From NCBI GenBank assembly GCA_021373115.1, contig JAJFTI010000005.1, positions 1 to 64,000 of the forward strand: DNA of 64,000 nucleotides, written 5' to 3'. The notes under the pieces are model-generated. The model was not told the DNA's origin. It searched no databases and saw nothing but the letters and a program-made list of their open reading frames with translations. Below are positions 18,772 to 27,751 of this stretch, one piece after another (within the stretch, counting starts at the first letter, position 1; each line of letters opens with the position of its first letter). The position numbers and the translations under genes were made by a program. The DNA comes from Eubacteriales bacterium. Lineage in GTDB: Bacteria; Bacillota; Clostridia; Christensenellales; CAG-138.

Positions 18772-18803
18772 ACGGGAGCGAATAAAACCGCTCCCGTTTT
18801 TTT
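18772..18803 (+). terminator. Bidirectional rho-independent terminator
   Basis: ACGGGAGCG / CGCTCCCGT with an eight-base loop, T-run on the right and A-rich left side. It separates two convergent genes. Confidence 0.85.
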
Positions 18804-18805
18804 AA

Positions 18806-20026
18806 TCAGCCCTTTCGTTCCCGCCGCTTTCGCTGCAGGAGCGCGACAAGATAGAGCAGCACCGCCAAGCCCGCCGCGCCGCCGAACAGCCAGCCCCAGG
18901 GAAACGAATTGCCCTCGACGCTTTCAATCGTCGGCAGAACGGTATCCACGCTGCTCGTAAACGTTACCTTCGTGGAGGAGGACGCTGTTTTAACCCGCTT
19001 TGTCGAGGTGGCGGCTTCATCCTGCGATGCGGCCGCCTCCTGCTGTGTCGCCGCGTCGTCGGTGGCGGTAGTCTCCGTCGCAGCGGTGGTTGCGCCGGAA
19101 GCGCTACCCGAGCCGCTCGTTCCGCCTGATCTCGACATCAGCGTGGATTCCGACCAGTTCGCCACAAACGCGAGCTCTCCGGTCGTTCCTTCCGGAATCA
19201 CCATGTGATCGGTCGGTTTGGTGACGCCCAGCGCCGTGCAGGTCCAGCCGTCGAATACATGCCCGTCGCGCGTCGGGTTTATAAGAAGTATTGCAGAGTC
19301 GCTCGCGGTATAGCTTGAAGGATTCAGGCTCGCAAGCGAAGCGCCCGTCAGCCCACTATAGGTAATCGTATACGACAGGGAGAGCGTATCCGTATTTTTT
19401 GTTCCGAGGCGGAAAACATGCCCGGCGTCAGTAATCACCGATTCAATCACCTTATAGGAAGCAAACCCTGAGCCGGTCATCTTTGTATACACCGTATCGG
19501 TCGCGGCGTTCGTTACGAAGGCCGTCGTATCCGAACCCGACTCCCCTTCATAAGAAATCGAAACGATGCTTTCGCCGCTCGTTGAATCGAGGTTCTCCAG
19601 CGTCAGCTTACGCGCGCCGCGCACCGTGCCGGAGCCGCTGACCGAGATGGTCGCCGTAATGTTGCCGCCAGAGCGAACTAACGTTCCACCCGTCACGTCG
19701 AGTGCGCCGCCGGAGATCGTGCCGGAAACATACAGCGTCGCCCCGCTGACCCGAAGCGTACCGCTGGTGAGCTGGACGGTAACATTGCTTGGAATGCTAT
19801 ACGTTCCACTGGAAAGATCAACAACCGTCGAACTGTCGAGCAGATAGATGACCTGCGCGCCGCTCGCATGGGACGCATCTTCCAGAGCCGTCAGAAATTC
19901 GCCCGTATCGGCAACCGTAAACGGCGAGCTGCCCGCGCCAAGGGATACAAACAGAAGGGCCGCTGTTGTAAGTAACGCAACCGCCATGCGCGAAATCCGA
20001 TGTAGAAGCCCGATCTTTTTTTTCAT
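18806..20026 (-). CDS. Surface protein with InlB-type repeat and C-terminal membrane anchor
   Basis: 406 residues from the ATG at 20026, which has GGGGAG upstream. A signal peptide (MAVALLTTAALLFVSLG) is followed by a beta-helix-like run rich in short Ser/Thr/Gly/Val repeats (SGTLRVSG, SGGALDVTG, SGSGTVRG). One InlB B-repeat-like / Flg_new unit follows, with PTRDGHVFDGWTC and LAFVANWS. Then come an Ala/Ser/Thr/Glu-rich stalk and a helix ending RKRRERKG. This is the build of a membrane-anchored adhesin in a bacterium without sortase motifs here. Divergent from the HlyD-like gene at 20300. Ligand unknown. Confidence 0.75.
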   Translation of the reverse strand: MKKKIGLLHRISRMAVALLTTAALLFVSLGAGSSPFTVADTGEFLTALEDASHASGAQVIYLLDSSTVVDLSSGTYSIPSNVTVQLTSGTLRVSGATLYVSGTISGGALDVTGGTLVRSGGNITATISVSGSGTVRGARKLTLENLDSTSGESIVSISYEGESGSDTTAFVTNAATDTVYTKMTGSGFASYKVIESVITDAGHVFRLGTKNTDTLSLSYTITYSGLTGASLASLNPSSYTASDSAILLINPTRDGHVFDGWTCTALGVTKPTDHMVIPEGTTGELAFVANWSESTLMSRSGGTSGSGSASGATTAATETTATDDAATQQEAAASQDEAATSTKRVKTASSSTKVTFTSSVDTVLPTIESVEGNSFPWGWLFGGAAGLAVLLYLVALLQRKRRERKG

Positions 20027-20299
20027 TTGTCTTACTCCCCGTCTGTCCGCGGACGCGCTTGCGCCAAGCGGAAGGAATCTTCCTGTTTTCTTCATGATAA
20101 AAAGCGATATTGGCAAAAACTTGGCAGAAAGGCAACGTCTTATCCGAAGTTGCGCTTTTTTTTCGCGCATGTTCGAACAAGGTGGATTACGCGTCCATCC
20201 TGTCGAAAAGCTCCATATTTTCCATGTTGGTTTGCCATGCTTTTGCCACATCCGCCCAATATGATCAAAAGCGAACAAATTTGGAGGCGAAAAACACCT

Positions 20300-21961
20300 A
20301 TGGAATCGTTTGATACTTCGTTTACCGCAACAAAGAAAAAAAAGAAGAAGCAGAAACGTACGCGCAATATCATTCTGCTCTGCGCGGCTGTCGTCGTAAT
20401 CACGGTGGGAACGATCCTCATCGTCAACGCCGTGAAAAAGAGCGCGGATGAAACAAGCACGCTCAACTATCGCGTCGGCTCCGTTTCCAGCGGCGAAATC
20501 AGCACAACCATCAGCGGCAGCGGCACGCTCTCCGCGCTGGAGTCCAAAACCGTAACCACGAAGGCGGAGTCGGTCGTTACCGCGGTCAACTTCGCACCCG
20601 GCGACGAAATCAAGGCGGGCGACACCGTGCTTACCATGACCAGCAGCGAGGTCGAATCCGAACTTTCGGATCTGCAGGACGATCTTGCAAGCACACGCTC
20701 TTCGCTGGCCAGCGCAAAACAGCTTCTGACCAACCTGAAGGTAACGTCGGGCAAAGCCGGTATCGTCAAAGATATTAAAGCAGCCGAAGGTACGGTTGTG
20801 GACGACATGGACTATCTCTGTCTGATTTCCACGGACGGCAAGATGCAGCTGAGCATTCCGGTCGTCAGCGGTATGGGTCAGTACGACGCGGTTACGGTCG
20901 TCGTCGGCGAGGACGAACAGGAGGGGTATATTACAAAGATCAGCGGGGATACGGCAACCGTCGTCTTCGAGGATGATTACTACCCCGTCGGTACGAGCGC
21001 AACGGTGCTGGATGCCAGCGGAAATACGCTCGGAACCGGAACGATCACGGTAAATGAATATGTTGAAGTTACCGCCGCTTCCGGCAAGATTGCAACCGTC
21101 GAGGTGGAGGATAATGAAAAGGTTGGAAAAGGCGAAACGATCTTTACACTTGCCGAAGGCGCGCCGACCGCAACCTATACGACTTTGAAGAAAACCGAAG
21201 CGAATCTGGTCGGCCAGATTGCCGACCTGGAAGACCTGCTCACCGTAAAAGCGGACTATGACTGCACGCTCACCTCGCTCTCCGCCGCCGTTGGCGATAC
21301 CGTTGCCGCTGGCACCACGGTCTGCGTGCTGACCGGGACGGGCGGATTTACGCTTTCGCTTTCAATCGACGAGCTGGACATTGCCTCCGTTGCGCTGGGG
21401 CAGGATGCAACCATTACGCTGGACGCGCTGGAGGGCGATTTTACCGGAACGGTGAGCAATATCTCCTATTCCGGCAGCGGCAGTTATGTGACCAGTTACA
21501 CCGCTACCATCACCACGGAACCCATCGAAGGCGCCTATCCTGGCATGAGCGCCTCCGCGGAAATTGTGACAGACACCAGCGGAGATACGATGATTGCCGA
21601 CGTTTCGGCGGTTCAGTACGATGGTGACACGGCTTTTATCTACCTTGCGGGGGACGATGCGCAGCTTGGCACAACGCTTGCCGAAGGCGAACTCGACTTG
21701 GACAAGCTGACGAAAGTAACCGTGACCACCGGCATGTCGGACGGCTCCTACATCGCGATCACGGCGGAAGGTCTTGCCGCGGGCGACCTCATCTGGATTC
21801 CGGAACGCACGAGCACCGCGACCTATTCGGAGGACGACTCCACGACCACCACCTTCTCCATGGGGGGACAGGGCGGCATGATGGGCGGCGACAGCAGCGG
21901 CTTTACGCCTCCGAGCGGCGGCCAGATGCCCAGCGGCGGCGGTATGCCCGGCGGCAATTGA
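20300..21961 (+). CDS. HlyD/MacA-like membrane fusion (adaptor) protein
   Basis: 553 residues: a Lys-rich cytoplasmic tip, one membrane helix (IILLCAAVVVITVGTILIVNAV), then two lipoyl/barrel-sandwich halves around a short coiled coil (ESELSDLQDDLASTRSSLASAK), and beta-barrel parts. The tail is Gly/Met-rich (GGQGGMMGG). It is the adaptor of a MacAB-type ABC system; in Gram-positives such adaptors join peptide or antimicrobial export and resistance systems. The ATG at 20300 is used, with GGAGG twelve bases upstream. Ten bases separate it from the ATPase gene, so adaptor, ATPase and permease form one operon. Confidence 0.85.
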   Translation: MESFDTSFTATKKKKKKQKRTRNIILLCAAVVVITVGTILIVNAVKKSADETSTLNYRVGSVSSGEISTTISGSGTLSALESKTVTTKAESVVTAVNFAPGDEIKAGDTVLTMTSSEVESELSDLQDDLASTRSSLASAKQLLTNLKVTSGKAGIVKDIKAAEGTVVDDMDYLCLISTDGKMQLSIPVVSGMGQYDAVTVVVGEDEQEGYITKISGDTATVVFEDDYYPVGTSATVLDASGNTLGTGTITVNEYVEVTAASGKIATVEVEDNEKVGKGETIFTLAEGAPTATYTTLKKTEANLVGQIADLEDLLTVKADYDCTLTSLSAAVGDTVAAGTTVCVLTGTGGFTLSLSIDELDIASVALGQDATITLDALEGDFTGTVSNISYSGSGSYVTSYTATITTEPIEGAYPGMSASAEIVTDTSGDTMIADVSAVQYDGDTAFIYLAGDDAQLGTTLAEGELDLDKLTKVTVTTGMSDGSYIAITAEGLAAGDLIWIPERTSTATYSEDDSTTTTFSMGGQGGMMGGDSSGFTPPSGGQMPSGGGMPGGN

Positions 21962-21971
21962 GGAACGAACC

Positions 21972-22658
21972 ATGCTTCAACTGGAACACATTTTTAAGAC
22001 CTATTACGTAGGCGACGAGACGGTGCATGCGCTCGACGACGCTTCCCTGCACATCCGCCCGAAGGAGTTCGTCGCCATCTGCGGCCCGTCCGGTTCGGGT
22101 AAAACCACGCTGATGAACGTGATGGGCTGCCTGGATACACCCGACTCCGGCCGGTATATCCTGGACGGCGTCAACATCGCCGAATGCACCGATAAAGAAC
22201 TTTCCCTCATCCGCAGCGAAAAGATCGGATTCGTCTTTCAGCAATTCAACCTGCTCGACTCGATGAGCGCGCTGGAAAACGTGGAACTTCCGCTGATTTA
22301 CCAGAAGCTCTCGCAGAAGGAGCGTCTGGAGCGCGCGAAGGCCGCGCTCGATCAGGTTGGTCTGGGTAACCGCATGCAACACCGCCCGAGCCAGCTCTCC
22401 GGCGGCCAGCAGCAGCGCGTGGCAATTGCCCGCGCGCTGGCCAGCAACGCGAAGGTGATTCTCGCGGACGAACCGACGGGCAACCTCGACAGCAAGAGCG
22501 GCAACGACATCATGCGCCTGATCCAGCGGCTTTCGCAGGAAGAGAACACCATTGTGCTGATTACGCACAACGCCGAAGTGGCAATACAGGCGCAGCGGAC
22601 GGTCTATGTGCGCGACGGAAGGCTCTATAACACGCTGGAGGAGGCGGGAATCGTATGA
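21972..22658 (+). CDS. MacB/LolD-type ABC transporter ATP-binding protein
   Basis: 228 residues with all ATPase motifs: Walker [11 protein letters not shown]-loop VFQQFNLLD, signature [15 protein letters not shown], Walker [14 protein letters not shown] and H-loop LITHN. It powers the FtsX-like permease encoded next, whose ATG overlaps this stop by four bases. The system is a mechanotransmission-type transporter rather than a classical pump, judged by family. Cargo unknown. Confidence 0.93.
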   Translation: MLQLEHIFKTYYVGDETVHALDDASLHIRPKEFVAICGPSGSGKTTLMNVMGCLDTPDSGRYILDGVNIAECTDKELSLIRSEKIGFVFQQFNLLDSMSALENVELPLIYQKLSQKERLERAKAALDQVGLGNRMQHRPSQLSGGQQQRVAIARALASNAKVILADEPTGNLDSKSGNDIMRLIQRLSQEENTIVLITHNAEVAIQAQRTVYVRDGRLYNTLEEAGIV

Positions 22659-23809
22659 CCATGTTTTTAAACTCCCTCCGTCTCGCGGTTCGCTCGACGC
22701 TGGCCAATAAGATGCGCTCGTTTCTGACCATGCTTGGCATTATTATTGGGGTTATGAGCGTAATCGTGCTCGTGAGTATCGTGCAGAGCACGACCAACTC
22801 CGTTTCCTCCGCCATTTCCTCCATGGGTTCGGATCTCATCACAATCTCGGTGACGGACGAGGACGTTGTCCTCAACAAGGACGATTATATGGCGCTGGAG
22901 GAATACGATTCCATCGCGGGTGTCGCGCCCTACCTCACCGTAAGCAGCACGGCGCGCAGCGGTTCCAATTACACGACCGTTTCCGCTATCGGCGTAACGG
23001 AAGAGTACATGGAGGTTGCCGGGCGCGACCTGGAATCCGGCAGGAGCATCGTCGCTTCGGACCTTGACTGGCGCACCTATACCGCCGTGATCGGCACCGA
23101 GGTGGCGGGCAATCTCTATGAAGACTACGACGTCATCGGCAAAACCTTCACCATGAGCGGGCATACGTTTACCATCGTCGGCCTTTTAAGTGAAAGCGGT
23201 TCCAGTACGGACTCGCAGATTCTGATTCCGCTCACGACGGCGGAGCGGATTTCGGACAGCACCTCGATTTCCACCTGCTACGTGAAAGCCTCGTCCACCG
23301 GGAACGTAGCCATGGCGCAGGCGCTGACGGAATATCAGATGCTCTCCCTCACGCGGGACGAGGACAGCTACGAAGTCTATAACATGAGTGAGATACTGGA
23401 TACCATGGACGACGTGATGAACACGCTCTCCCTGATGCTGGGCGGTATCGCGGCAATCTCGCTGCTGGTTGGCGGCATCGGAATCATGAACATTATGCTC
23501 GTTTCCGTTGCGGAGCGCACGCGTGAAATCGGCATCCGCAAAGCCATTGGCGCGCGCAGAAGCCACATTATGATGCAGTTCCTCATCGAAGCCTGCGTGC
23601 TCTCGATCCTTGGCGGTCTGATCGGCCTGGGGCTTTCCGCGCTGGGACTGCAGATTTTTGCGGCTGTTGCGGACATGACCATCTCGATCGAATGGCGCGC
23701 AGCCATTGGCTCGCTGCTCTTCTGCGTCATCATCGGCGTGGCATTCGGCAGCTATCCGGCCGCCAAGGCAAGCAAAATGACGCCAATCGACGCGCTGCAG
23801 CGAAACTGA
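22655..23809 (+). CDS. MacB-like ABC permease (FtsX fold)
   Basis: 384 residues. One N-terminal helix (MRSFLTMLGIIIGVMSVIVLVS) is followed by an extracytoplasmic MacB_PCD domain of about 200 residues and then three helices with the FtsX motif (SVAERTREIGIRKAIGARRSHIMMQFLIE). Ending GSYPAAKASKMTPIDALQ is typical. Coupled to the ATPase by a four-base overlap; third gene of the adaptor-ATPase-permease operon. Function by family is export or sensing of a toxic peptide or lipid. Confidence 0.92.
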   Translation: MTMFLNSLRLAVRSTLANKMRSFLTMLGIIIGVMSVIVLVSIVQSTTNSVSSAISSMGSDLITISVTDEDVVLNKDDYMALEEYDSIAGVAPYLTVSSTARSGSNYTTVSAIGVTEEYMEVAGRDLESGRSIVASDLDWRTYTAVIGTEVAGNLYEDYDVIGKTFTMSGHTFTIVGLLSESGSSTDSQILIPLTTAERISDSTSISTCYVKASSTGNVAMAQALTEYQMLSLTRDEDSYEVYNMSEILDTMDDVMNTLSLMLGGIAAISLLVGGIGIMNIMLVSVAERTREIGIRKAIGARRSHIMMQFLIEACVLSILGGLIGLGLSALGLQIFAAVADMTISIEWRAAIGSLLFCVIIGVAFGSYPAAKASKMTPIDALQRN

Positions 23810-23852
23810 CCCCGCTTATGCCGCGTTCGGCGGCAAAGGCTTCCTCCTCGAC

Positions 23853-23890
23853 TCCCGCGGGAACTGCGACTCGCGGGGGTTGTTTCTTTT
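23853..23890 (+). terminator. Terminator after MacB-like operon
   Basis: A TCCCGCG / CGCGGGG stem with a twelve-base loop is followed by an interrupted T-run (TTGTTTCTTTT). Weaker than other terminators here. Confidence 0.55.
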
Positions 23891-23917
23891 GACGCATTTT
23901 TCCCCACGGTGTATAAT
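23889..23917 (+). promoter_or_regulatory. Consensus-like promoter for the YcxB-like gene
   Basis: TTGACG (23889-23894), a spacer of exactly 17 bases and TATAAT (23912-23917). It starts in the tail of the preceding terminator, 31 bases before the ATG at 23948. Confidence 0.8.
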
Positions 23918-23947
23918 AGATTCAATTCGGATGAGGAGTGCTCTTTT

Positions 23948-24472
23948 ATGACCTATTCCGGTAAGTTTACTATCACAAAAGAGGATAATCAGCATTACAA
24001 TTTTTTCCGTATGAAACGAAAGCTCGCGGGGCTTGCGATCATGACGTTTATCATTCTCGCGCTGCTGCTCGCGCTTGTGCGTTACGCCCAGGGGCTGCCC
24101 GTTACGGACTCCCTGCTCAGCGCGCTGCTCGTCGCCGTTTTAGGCACGGTGCTCATGGTCGGCTTTAACCTGCTCTCCGTTATCCTGCGCATCAATAACC
24201 TTTATAAAAAAGGGAAGATGTCCGATTTCACGGTGTTCTATACCGTGGATAAGAACGGTATCCATGCCAAGAGCGAGCGCGGGGATACGGACTTTGCCTG
24301 GAAGCAGATTCTGCTCGCACGGGAAACAAGCCACGCAATTTATCTCATTGCGGGGGAGAACCGCGCGGTGGTCATCCCGAAACGGCAGATTACGAACGAT
24401 GGCGAGCTGAACACCCTCCGCGCTCTGCTTCGCAAGTATGTCGCCGCCGGACGGGCGAAGGTTGCAAAATAA
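23948..24472 (+). CDS. YcxB-like membrane protein
   Basis: 174 residues. Two hydrophobic helices (LAGLAIMTFIILALLLALV and LLSALLVAVLGTVLMVGFNLL) are followed by a cytoplasmic beta-rich domain with the pattern DKNGIHAKSERGDTDFAWKQILLARET and FVIPKR-like VVIPKRQI. This matches the YcxB-like C-terminal domain arrangement. GAGGAG lies nine bases before the chosen ATG. Function of the family is unknown. Single gene with its own promoter and terminator. Confidence 0.7.
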   Translation: MTYSGKFTITKEDNQHYNFFRMKRKLAGLAIMTFIILALLLALVRYAQGLPVTDSLLSALLVAVLGTVLMVGFNLLSVILRINNLYKKGKMSDFTVFYTVDKNGIHAKSERGDTDFAWKQILLARETSHAIYLIAGENRAVVIPKRQITNDGELNTLRALLRKYVAAGRAKVAK

Positions 24473-24498
24473 TGCGTCCGTAAGAACGACTAGAAAAA

Positions 24499-24530
24499 CC
24501 TGACAATTCCCTTGTCAGGTTTTTTGTTTT
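24499..24530 (+). terminator. Terminator hairpin that doubles as a candidate operator
   Basis: CCTGACAA (24499-24506) and TTGTCAGG (24512-24519) form a perfect eight-pair stem with a TTCCC loop, followed by TTTTTTGTTTT. It ends the YcxB-like gene. The same TGACA/TGTCA arms recur in front of the zinc-ribbon gene, so it may also be a binding site for the WYL regulator encoded 57 bases downstream. Confidence 0.75.
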
Positions 24531-24586
24531 ATACTGGTTTTATGAAAGTGCTCTGCACGCCAGAATTCTAGCTCAAAATTGGTGTT

Positions 24587-25501
24587 ATGAAGAACGACCG
24601 GCTGTTTCAAATCGTATATCTGCTGCTGGACAAGGGCACGATCACCGCGCCGGAGCTTGCGCGCGCGCTGGAGGTCTCCGTTCGAACGATTTACCGCGAC
24701 ATCGATGCGCTCTCCATCGCGGGTGTACCCGTTTTCGCCTCGCAGGGGAAAAACGGCGGTATATCGCTCATGCCCAATTATGCGTTCGACAAAGCGCTGC
24801 TTTCGGATGACGAGCAGAATCAGATCCTCTTCGCCATCCAGAGCCTCAAAGCGACCGATCAACCGGTGGACGCGCTTCTGAACAAGCTCGGAGGACTGTT
24901 TCAAAAACAAAACGCGAACTGGATCGAGGTCGATTTCTCCCGCTGGGGAATGGGAAACACGGACTCGCGAAAATTCGAGCAGCTCAAAACCGCGCTGATC
25001 GGAAAGCATCCGCTCGAAATCGTCTATTGCTCTTCCAGCGGCGAAACAAACCGCCGCGTGATCCTGCCGCTCAAGCTCATCTTTAAGGACAAAGGCTGGT
25101 ATTTACAGGCTTACTGCCGCATGGCGGAGGACTTTCGCCTGTTCAAGGTAAACCGTATCGTCGAACTGACCGTACAAAACGAACGCTTTGCCGACCTGCC
25201 GGACGACCCGCCGCCGCTGGAGCCAAACTACATGACCGAACCCGGCTATACCCGAATTCTGCTGCGTTTTTCGCCCGCCATCGCGTTTCGTATTTACGAC
25301 GAGTTCGACCGAAGCAGCATTGCGCCGCAGCCGGACGGCAGCCTGCTCGTTACCGCGTATTTCCCGCAGGACGGCTGGGTAGTTGGCTATCTGCATTCCT
25401 TCGGCGCAGATGTATCCATATTGGAGCCCGCCGAAATGCGCGAATATGTCGCTTCCTATGCCAAGGCAATCTGGGAACATCACCAAAAAGAGTTGGAGTA
25501 A
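24587..25501 (+). CDS. YafY-family HTH/WYL-domain transcriptional regulator
   Basis: 304 residues. The N-terminal winged helix-turn-helix (ITAPELARALEVSVRTIYRDIDALSIAGVPV) is of the DeoR/HTH_11 type. The middle-to-C-terminal WYL domain contains KGWYLQAYCRMAEDFRLFKVNRI, and a WCX-like C-terminal segment follows. WYL domains sense small ligands or nucleic acids. It lies upstream of and colinear with a zinc-ribbon / DUF3795 / DUF3788 / AlkZ-related block, a recurring clostridial neighbourhood, and probably controls it through the TGACA/TGTCA palindromes at 24499 and 25523. Confidence 0.88.
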   Translation: MKNDRLFQIVYLLLDKGTITAPELARALEVSVRTIYRDIDALSIAGVPVFASQGKNGGISLMPNYAFDKALLSDDEQNQILFAIQSLKATDQPVDALLNKLGGLFQKQNANWIEVDFSRWGMGNTDSRKFEQLKTALIGKHPLEIVYCSSSGETNRRVILPLKLIFKDKGWYLQAYCRMAEDFRLFKVNRIVELTVQNERFADLPDDPPPLEPNYMTEPGYTRILLRFSPAIAFRIYDEFDRSSIAPQPDGSLLVTAYFPQDGWVVGYLHSFGADVSILEPAEMREYVASYAKAIWEHHQKELE

Positions 25502-25522
25502 GTCTTCGCATGCTCCGATAAC

Positions 25523-25566
25523 TTGACAGCCTTTTGTCAGGGTTCGTCTGATACGATGTCCGTATC
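25523..25566 (+). promoter_or_regulatory. Regulatory region before zinc-ribbon operon
   Basis: TTGACA (25523-25528) overlaps an inverted repeat TGACA-GCCTTT-TGTCA. Further down GATACG-ATGTC-CGTATC (25550-25566) is a second inverted repeat. The best -10-like box TACGAT is 23 bases from TTGACA, longer than optimal, as at some activator-dependent promoters. Likely target of the WYL regulator. Confidence 0.5.
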
Positions 25567-25591
25567 AACAACCAACAGGAGGACAACATTC

Positions 25592-25975
25592 ATGGAAGAA
25601 CGTTATTGCCAGAGCTGCGGCACGCCCATGGGCCCGACGGACGAACTCTACGGAACGGAAGCGGACGGCTCGAAAAACAAGAATTACTGTAAATTCTGCT
25701 ATACAGACGGTGTAGCGCAACGATACTGCCAGAGCTGCGGAATGCCGATGGGCCCGACGGACGAACTCTACGGAACGGAAGCGGACGGCTCGAAGAGCAA
25801 GGATTATTGCAGCTATTGTTACACGAACGGCGCGTTTCCCGCGGACTGCACCATGCAGGAGATGATCGACTACTGCGTACAGCCCGTACTTGAAAACATG
25901 CCCGGCATGACCGAAGAAGGCGCGCGCGCCATGATGAATGAGTTCTTTCCGCATCTTAAGCGTTGGCAGGCATAA
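25592..25975 (+). CDS. Tandem zinc-ribbon protein
   Basis: 127 residues made of two near-identical ribbons. Each reads YCQSCG-(T/M)PMGPTDELYGTEADGS followed by YC..CYT, so each has two CxxC pairs for one zinc. A C-terminal helix CTMQEMIDYCVQ...MTEEGARAMM completes the putative zinc-ribbon family (PF12674 type). Most relatives have a single ribbon; the duplication is nearly exact at DNA level too, so it looks recent. AGGAGG lies eight bases before the ATG. First gene of a four-gene block downstream of the WYL regulator. Function unknown. Confidence 0.85.
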   Translation: MEERYCQSCGTPMGPTDELYGTEADGSKNKNYCKFCYTDGVAQRYCQSCGMPMGPTDELYGTEADGSKSKDYCSYCYTNGAFPADCTMQEMIDYCVQPVLENMPGMTEEGARAMMNEFFPHLKRWQA

Positions 25976-26017
25976 CACGGTACGATTTTTCGCCGCCGGT
26001 CGGAAAGGCAGGGAACC

Positions 26018-26449
26018 ATGAAAGCCCCGGAGACCATCGACATCGGCATGCTCGCCCCCTGCGGGCTGAACTGCATGCTCTGCTACCGCCATCTCGGCAA
26101 GAACCTCTGCCCCGGCTGCCGCGCGCGAATCGAAGAGCCGGATTCCTACCGGCGTAAGTGCGTCATGCGCGCCTGTACGCAGGAGCGGGGTTTCTTCACC
26201 TGCGCGGACTGCACGGAGCGCCCCTGCAAGCGAATGAAAGCGTTTCAAAAGCGCTACCGGGAAGGCTACGGCGTCGATCTCAGCCGGGACGCGGAAACGA
26301 TCCGCCGGGAGGGAGCCGATGCGCTTCTCGGCGATCAGCTGCAGCGCCACACTTGCCCGGACTGCGGACACCTGATCAATCTGCATTTCGGTATATGCAG
26401 CGGCTGCGGACGGAAGTATCCAATTGGGAAAGGTAGAAGTACGACATGA
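26018..26449 (+). CDS. DUF3795-family cysteine-rich protein
   Basis: 143 residues with many Cys pairs: CGLNCMLC, CPGCRA, CVMRAC, CADCTERPC, then an extra C-terminal ribbon CPDCG/CSGCG. The N-terminal part matches the DUF3795 pattern (a likely metal-binding protein). The C-terminal zinc ribbon is an addition to the usual shorter form. The stop overlaps the next ATG by four bases. Part of the WYL-linked block; biochemical role unknown. Confidence 0.8.
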   Translation: MKAPETIDIGMLAPCGLNCMLCYRHLGKNLCPGCRARIEEPDSYRRKCVMRACTQERGFFTCADCTERPCKRMKAFQKRYREGYGVDLSRDAETIRREGADALLGDQLQRHTCPDCGHLINLHFGICSGCGRKYPIGKGRSTT

Positions 26450-26877
26450 ACTGGAATCAGCAATACCCCAAAACACAGCAGCCCTCGCTGCAGGAGATCG
26501 CTTACTTCATCGGCAGTCCTCTCTGGAGCGACTTCTGTTCCTGGGCGGAAGTCGCCTACCGTATTGAACCGAAGGTGGAACACAGCACATGCAGCGGCGC
26601 GCCGGGCTGGAACGTGAAGTATAAAAAAAGCGGCCGCTCGCTCTGCACGCTCTATCCCGACGAAGGCTCGTTCACCGCGCTCGTCACCATCGGCACAAAG
26701 GAAGCGCCCGAAACCGAGCTGCTGCTGCCAACGTTTTCCGATTATCTGCGCGAGCTGTATGAGCGCACGCGGGAATTCAACGGCATGCGCTGGCTGATGA
26801 TCCGCGTAACGGATGCGCGTGTGCTGGACGATGTGAAACGGCTCGTTTCCCTTCGCGCTGCGCAGGGCAAAAAATAA
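26446..26877 (+). CDS. DUF3788-family protein
   Basis: 143 residues, soluble. The pattern LWSDFCSWAEVAYRIEPKVEHSTCSGAPGWNVKYKKSGRSLCTLYPDEGSFTALVTIG (about residues 22-80; long motif quoted only by its parts W, PGWNVKYKKSGRSLC and F..L..IG) fits DUF3788, a small family often beside DUF3795 and zinc-ribbon genes. Overlaps the previous gene by four bases. Function unknown. Confidence 0.78.
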   Translation: MNWNQQYPKTQQPSLQEIAYFIGSPLWSDFCSWAEVAYRIEPKVEHSTCSGAPGWNVKYKKSGRSLCTLYPDEGSFTALVTIGTKEAPETELLLPTFSDYLRELYERTREFNGMRWLMIRVTDARVLDDVKRLVSLRAAQGKK

Positions 26878-26948
26878 CGCTGGCATTTCCCGTCTTTGTT
26901 TTGATATGCTGGAGACTGGCAAGATGAAAAGAAACGAAGGCGCTGAAC

Positions 26949-27650
26949 ATGAGGCGGATACGAGATTACAACGATTTTACGGATACGCTGCTGCAGGCGG
27001 GATTCTCCATGGGCGGCGGCAACAGCGAAGGGATTTATTCCGTTATCCCCTGGAACTGGGATGAAACGCCGCCGTATGAAACCCCAGTGCGCTGGCACAC
27101 CGGCAATCCGGAGACCGATCCTTGGGAATGGCGCATGCGCGTGCTGGACGAGCGAAACGATATTTCCTACGGCAAGGTGTTCTTCAAAAAGAGCGGTTAT
27201 ATGACGGAAGCGTGGGCACCGTACTTTCTCGCCGCGCGTCGCGGGAAGATTGATTTTGAAACCGCCTACGCGGACGGAACCGTCAGCAATGCGGCAAAGC
27301 GTATCTACAGCGCAGTGTTGGAGTATGGCACGCTGCCTCTGCACGCAATCAAGCAAATTGCGGGGTTCGGCGCCCCGGACAAGTCCCGTTTTGACGGCGC
27401 CCTGACGGAACTGCAAATGCGGCTGTTTTTAACGATGTGCGGCCGCCAGCAAAAACTCTCGCAAAAAGGCGAAGAATATGGCTGGTTCTCCACCGTGTTC
27501 TGCACGACGGAGCAGTTCTGGGGCGAGGATGTGTTTCAGCAGGCATTAACCGTTACAAAAGAAGACGCGATCGAAGTGATTACAAAGCAGGTGCTAACAC
27601 TGAATCCAGGCGCGGAAGCGAAAAAGATCTCGAAGTTCATTTTAGGTTAA
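26949..27650 (+). CDS. AlkZ-related winged-helix protein
   Basis: 233 residues. The first part (YNDFTDTLLQAGFSMGGGN ... WEWRMRVLDERNDISYGKVFFKKSGYMT) and the helical C-terminal half (ALTELQMRLFLTMCGRQQKLS, then WFSTVFCTTEQFWGED) resemble proteins annotated as AlkZ-related, after the winged-helix DNA glycosylase family. The catalytic QxQ motif of true AlkZ is not evident, so glycosylase activity should not be assumed. Last gene of the WYL-linked block, closed by a strong terminator. Confidence 0.65.
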   Translation: MRRIRDYNDFTDTLLQAGFSMGGGNSEGIYSVIPWNWDETPPYETPVRWHTGNPETDPWEWRMRVLDERNDISYGKVFFKKSGYMTEAWAPYFLAARRGKIDFETAYADGTVSNAAKRIYSAVLEYGTLPLHAIKQIAGFGAPDKSRFDGALTELQMRLFLTMCGRQQKLSQKGEEYGWFSTVFCTTEQFWGEDVFQQALTVTKEDAIEVITKQVLTLNPGAEAKKISKFILG

Positions 27651-27694
27651 GGGCTGCATCCCGGAACAGTTTCGGAAACATTTTAACAGACGGA

Positions 27695-27724
27695 CGGCTC
27701 CCTTACGGGAGCCGCCTGCTTTTT
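27695..27724 (+). terminator. Rho-independent terminator
   Basis: CGGCTCCC / GGGAGCCG with a TTAC loop followed by CCTGCTTTTT. Ends the WYL-linked block before the convergent metA gene. Confidence 0.8.
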
Positions 27725-27751
27725 GTATAATTATCTGGATAACGATATTTT

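Noticed and set aside
20027..20299. N-terminal extension of the HlyD-like protein
   Set aside because: The frame is open, but the hydrophobic anchor and family similarity begin after the ATG at 20300, which has GGAGG upstream. The region is the divergent promoter area of the InlB-repeat gene.
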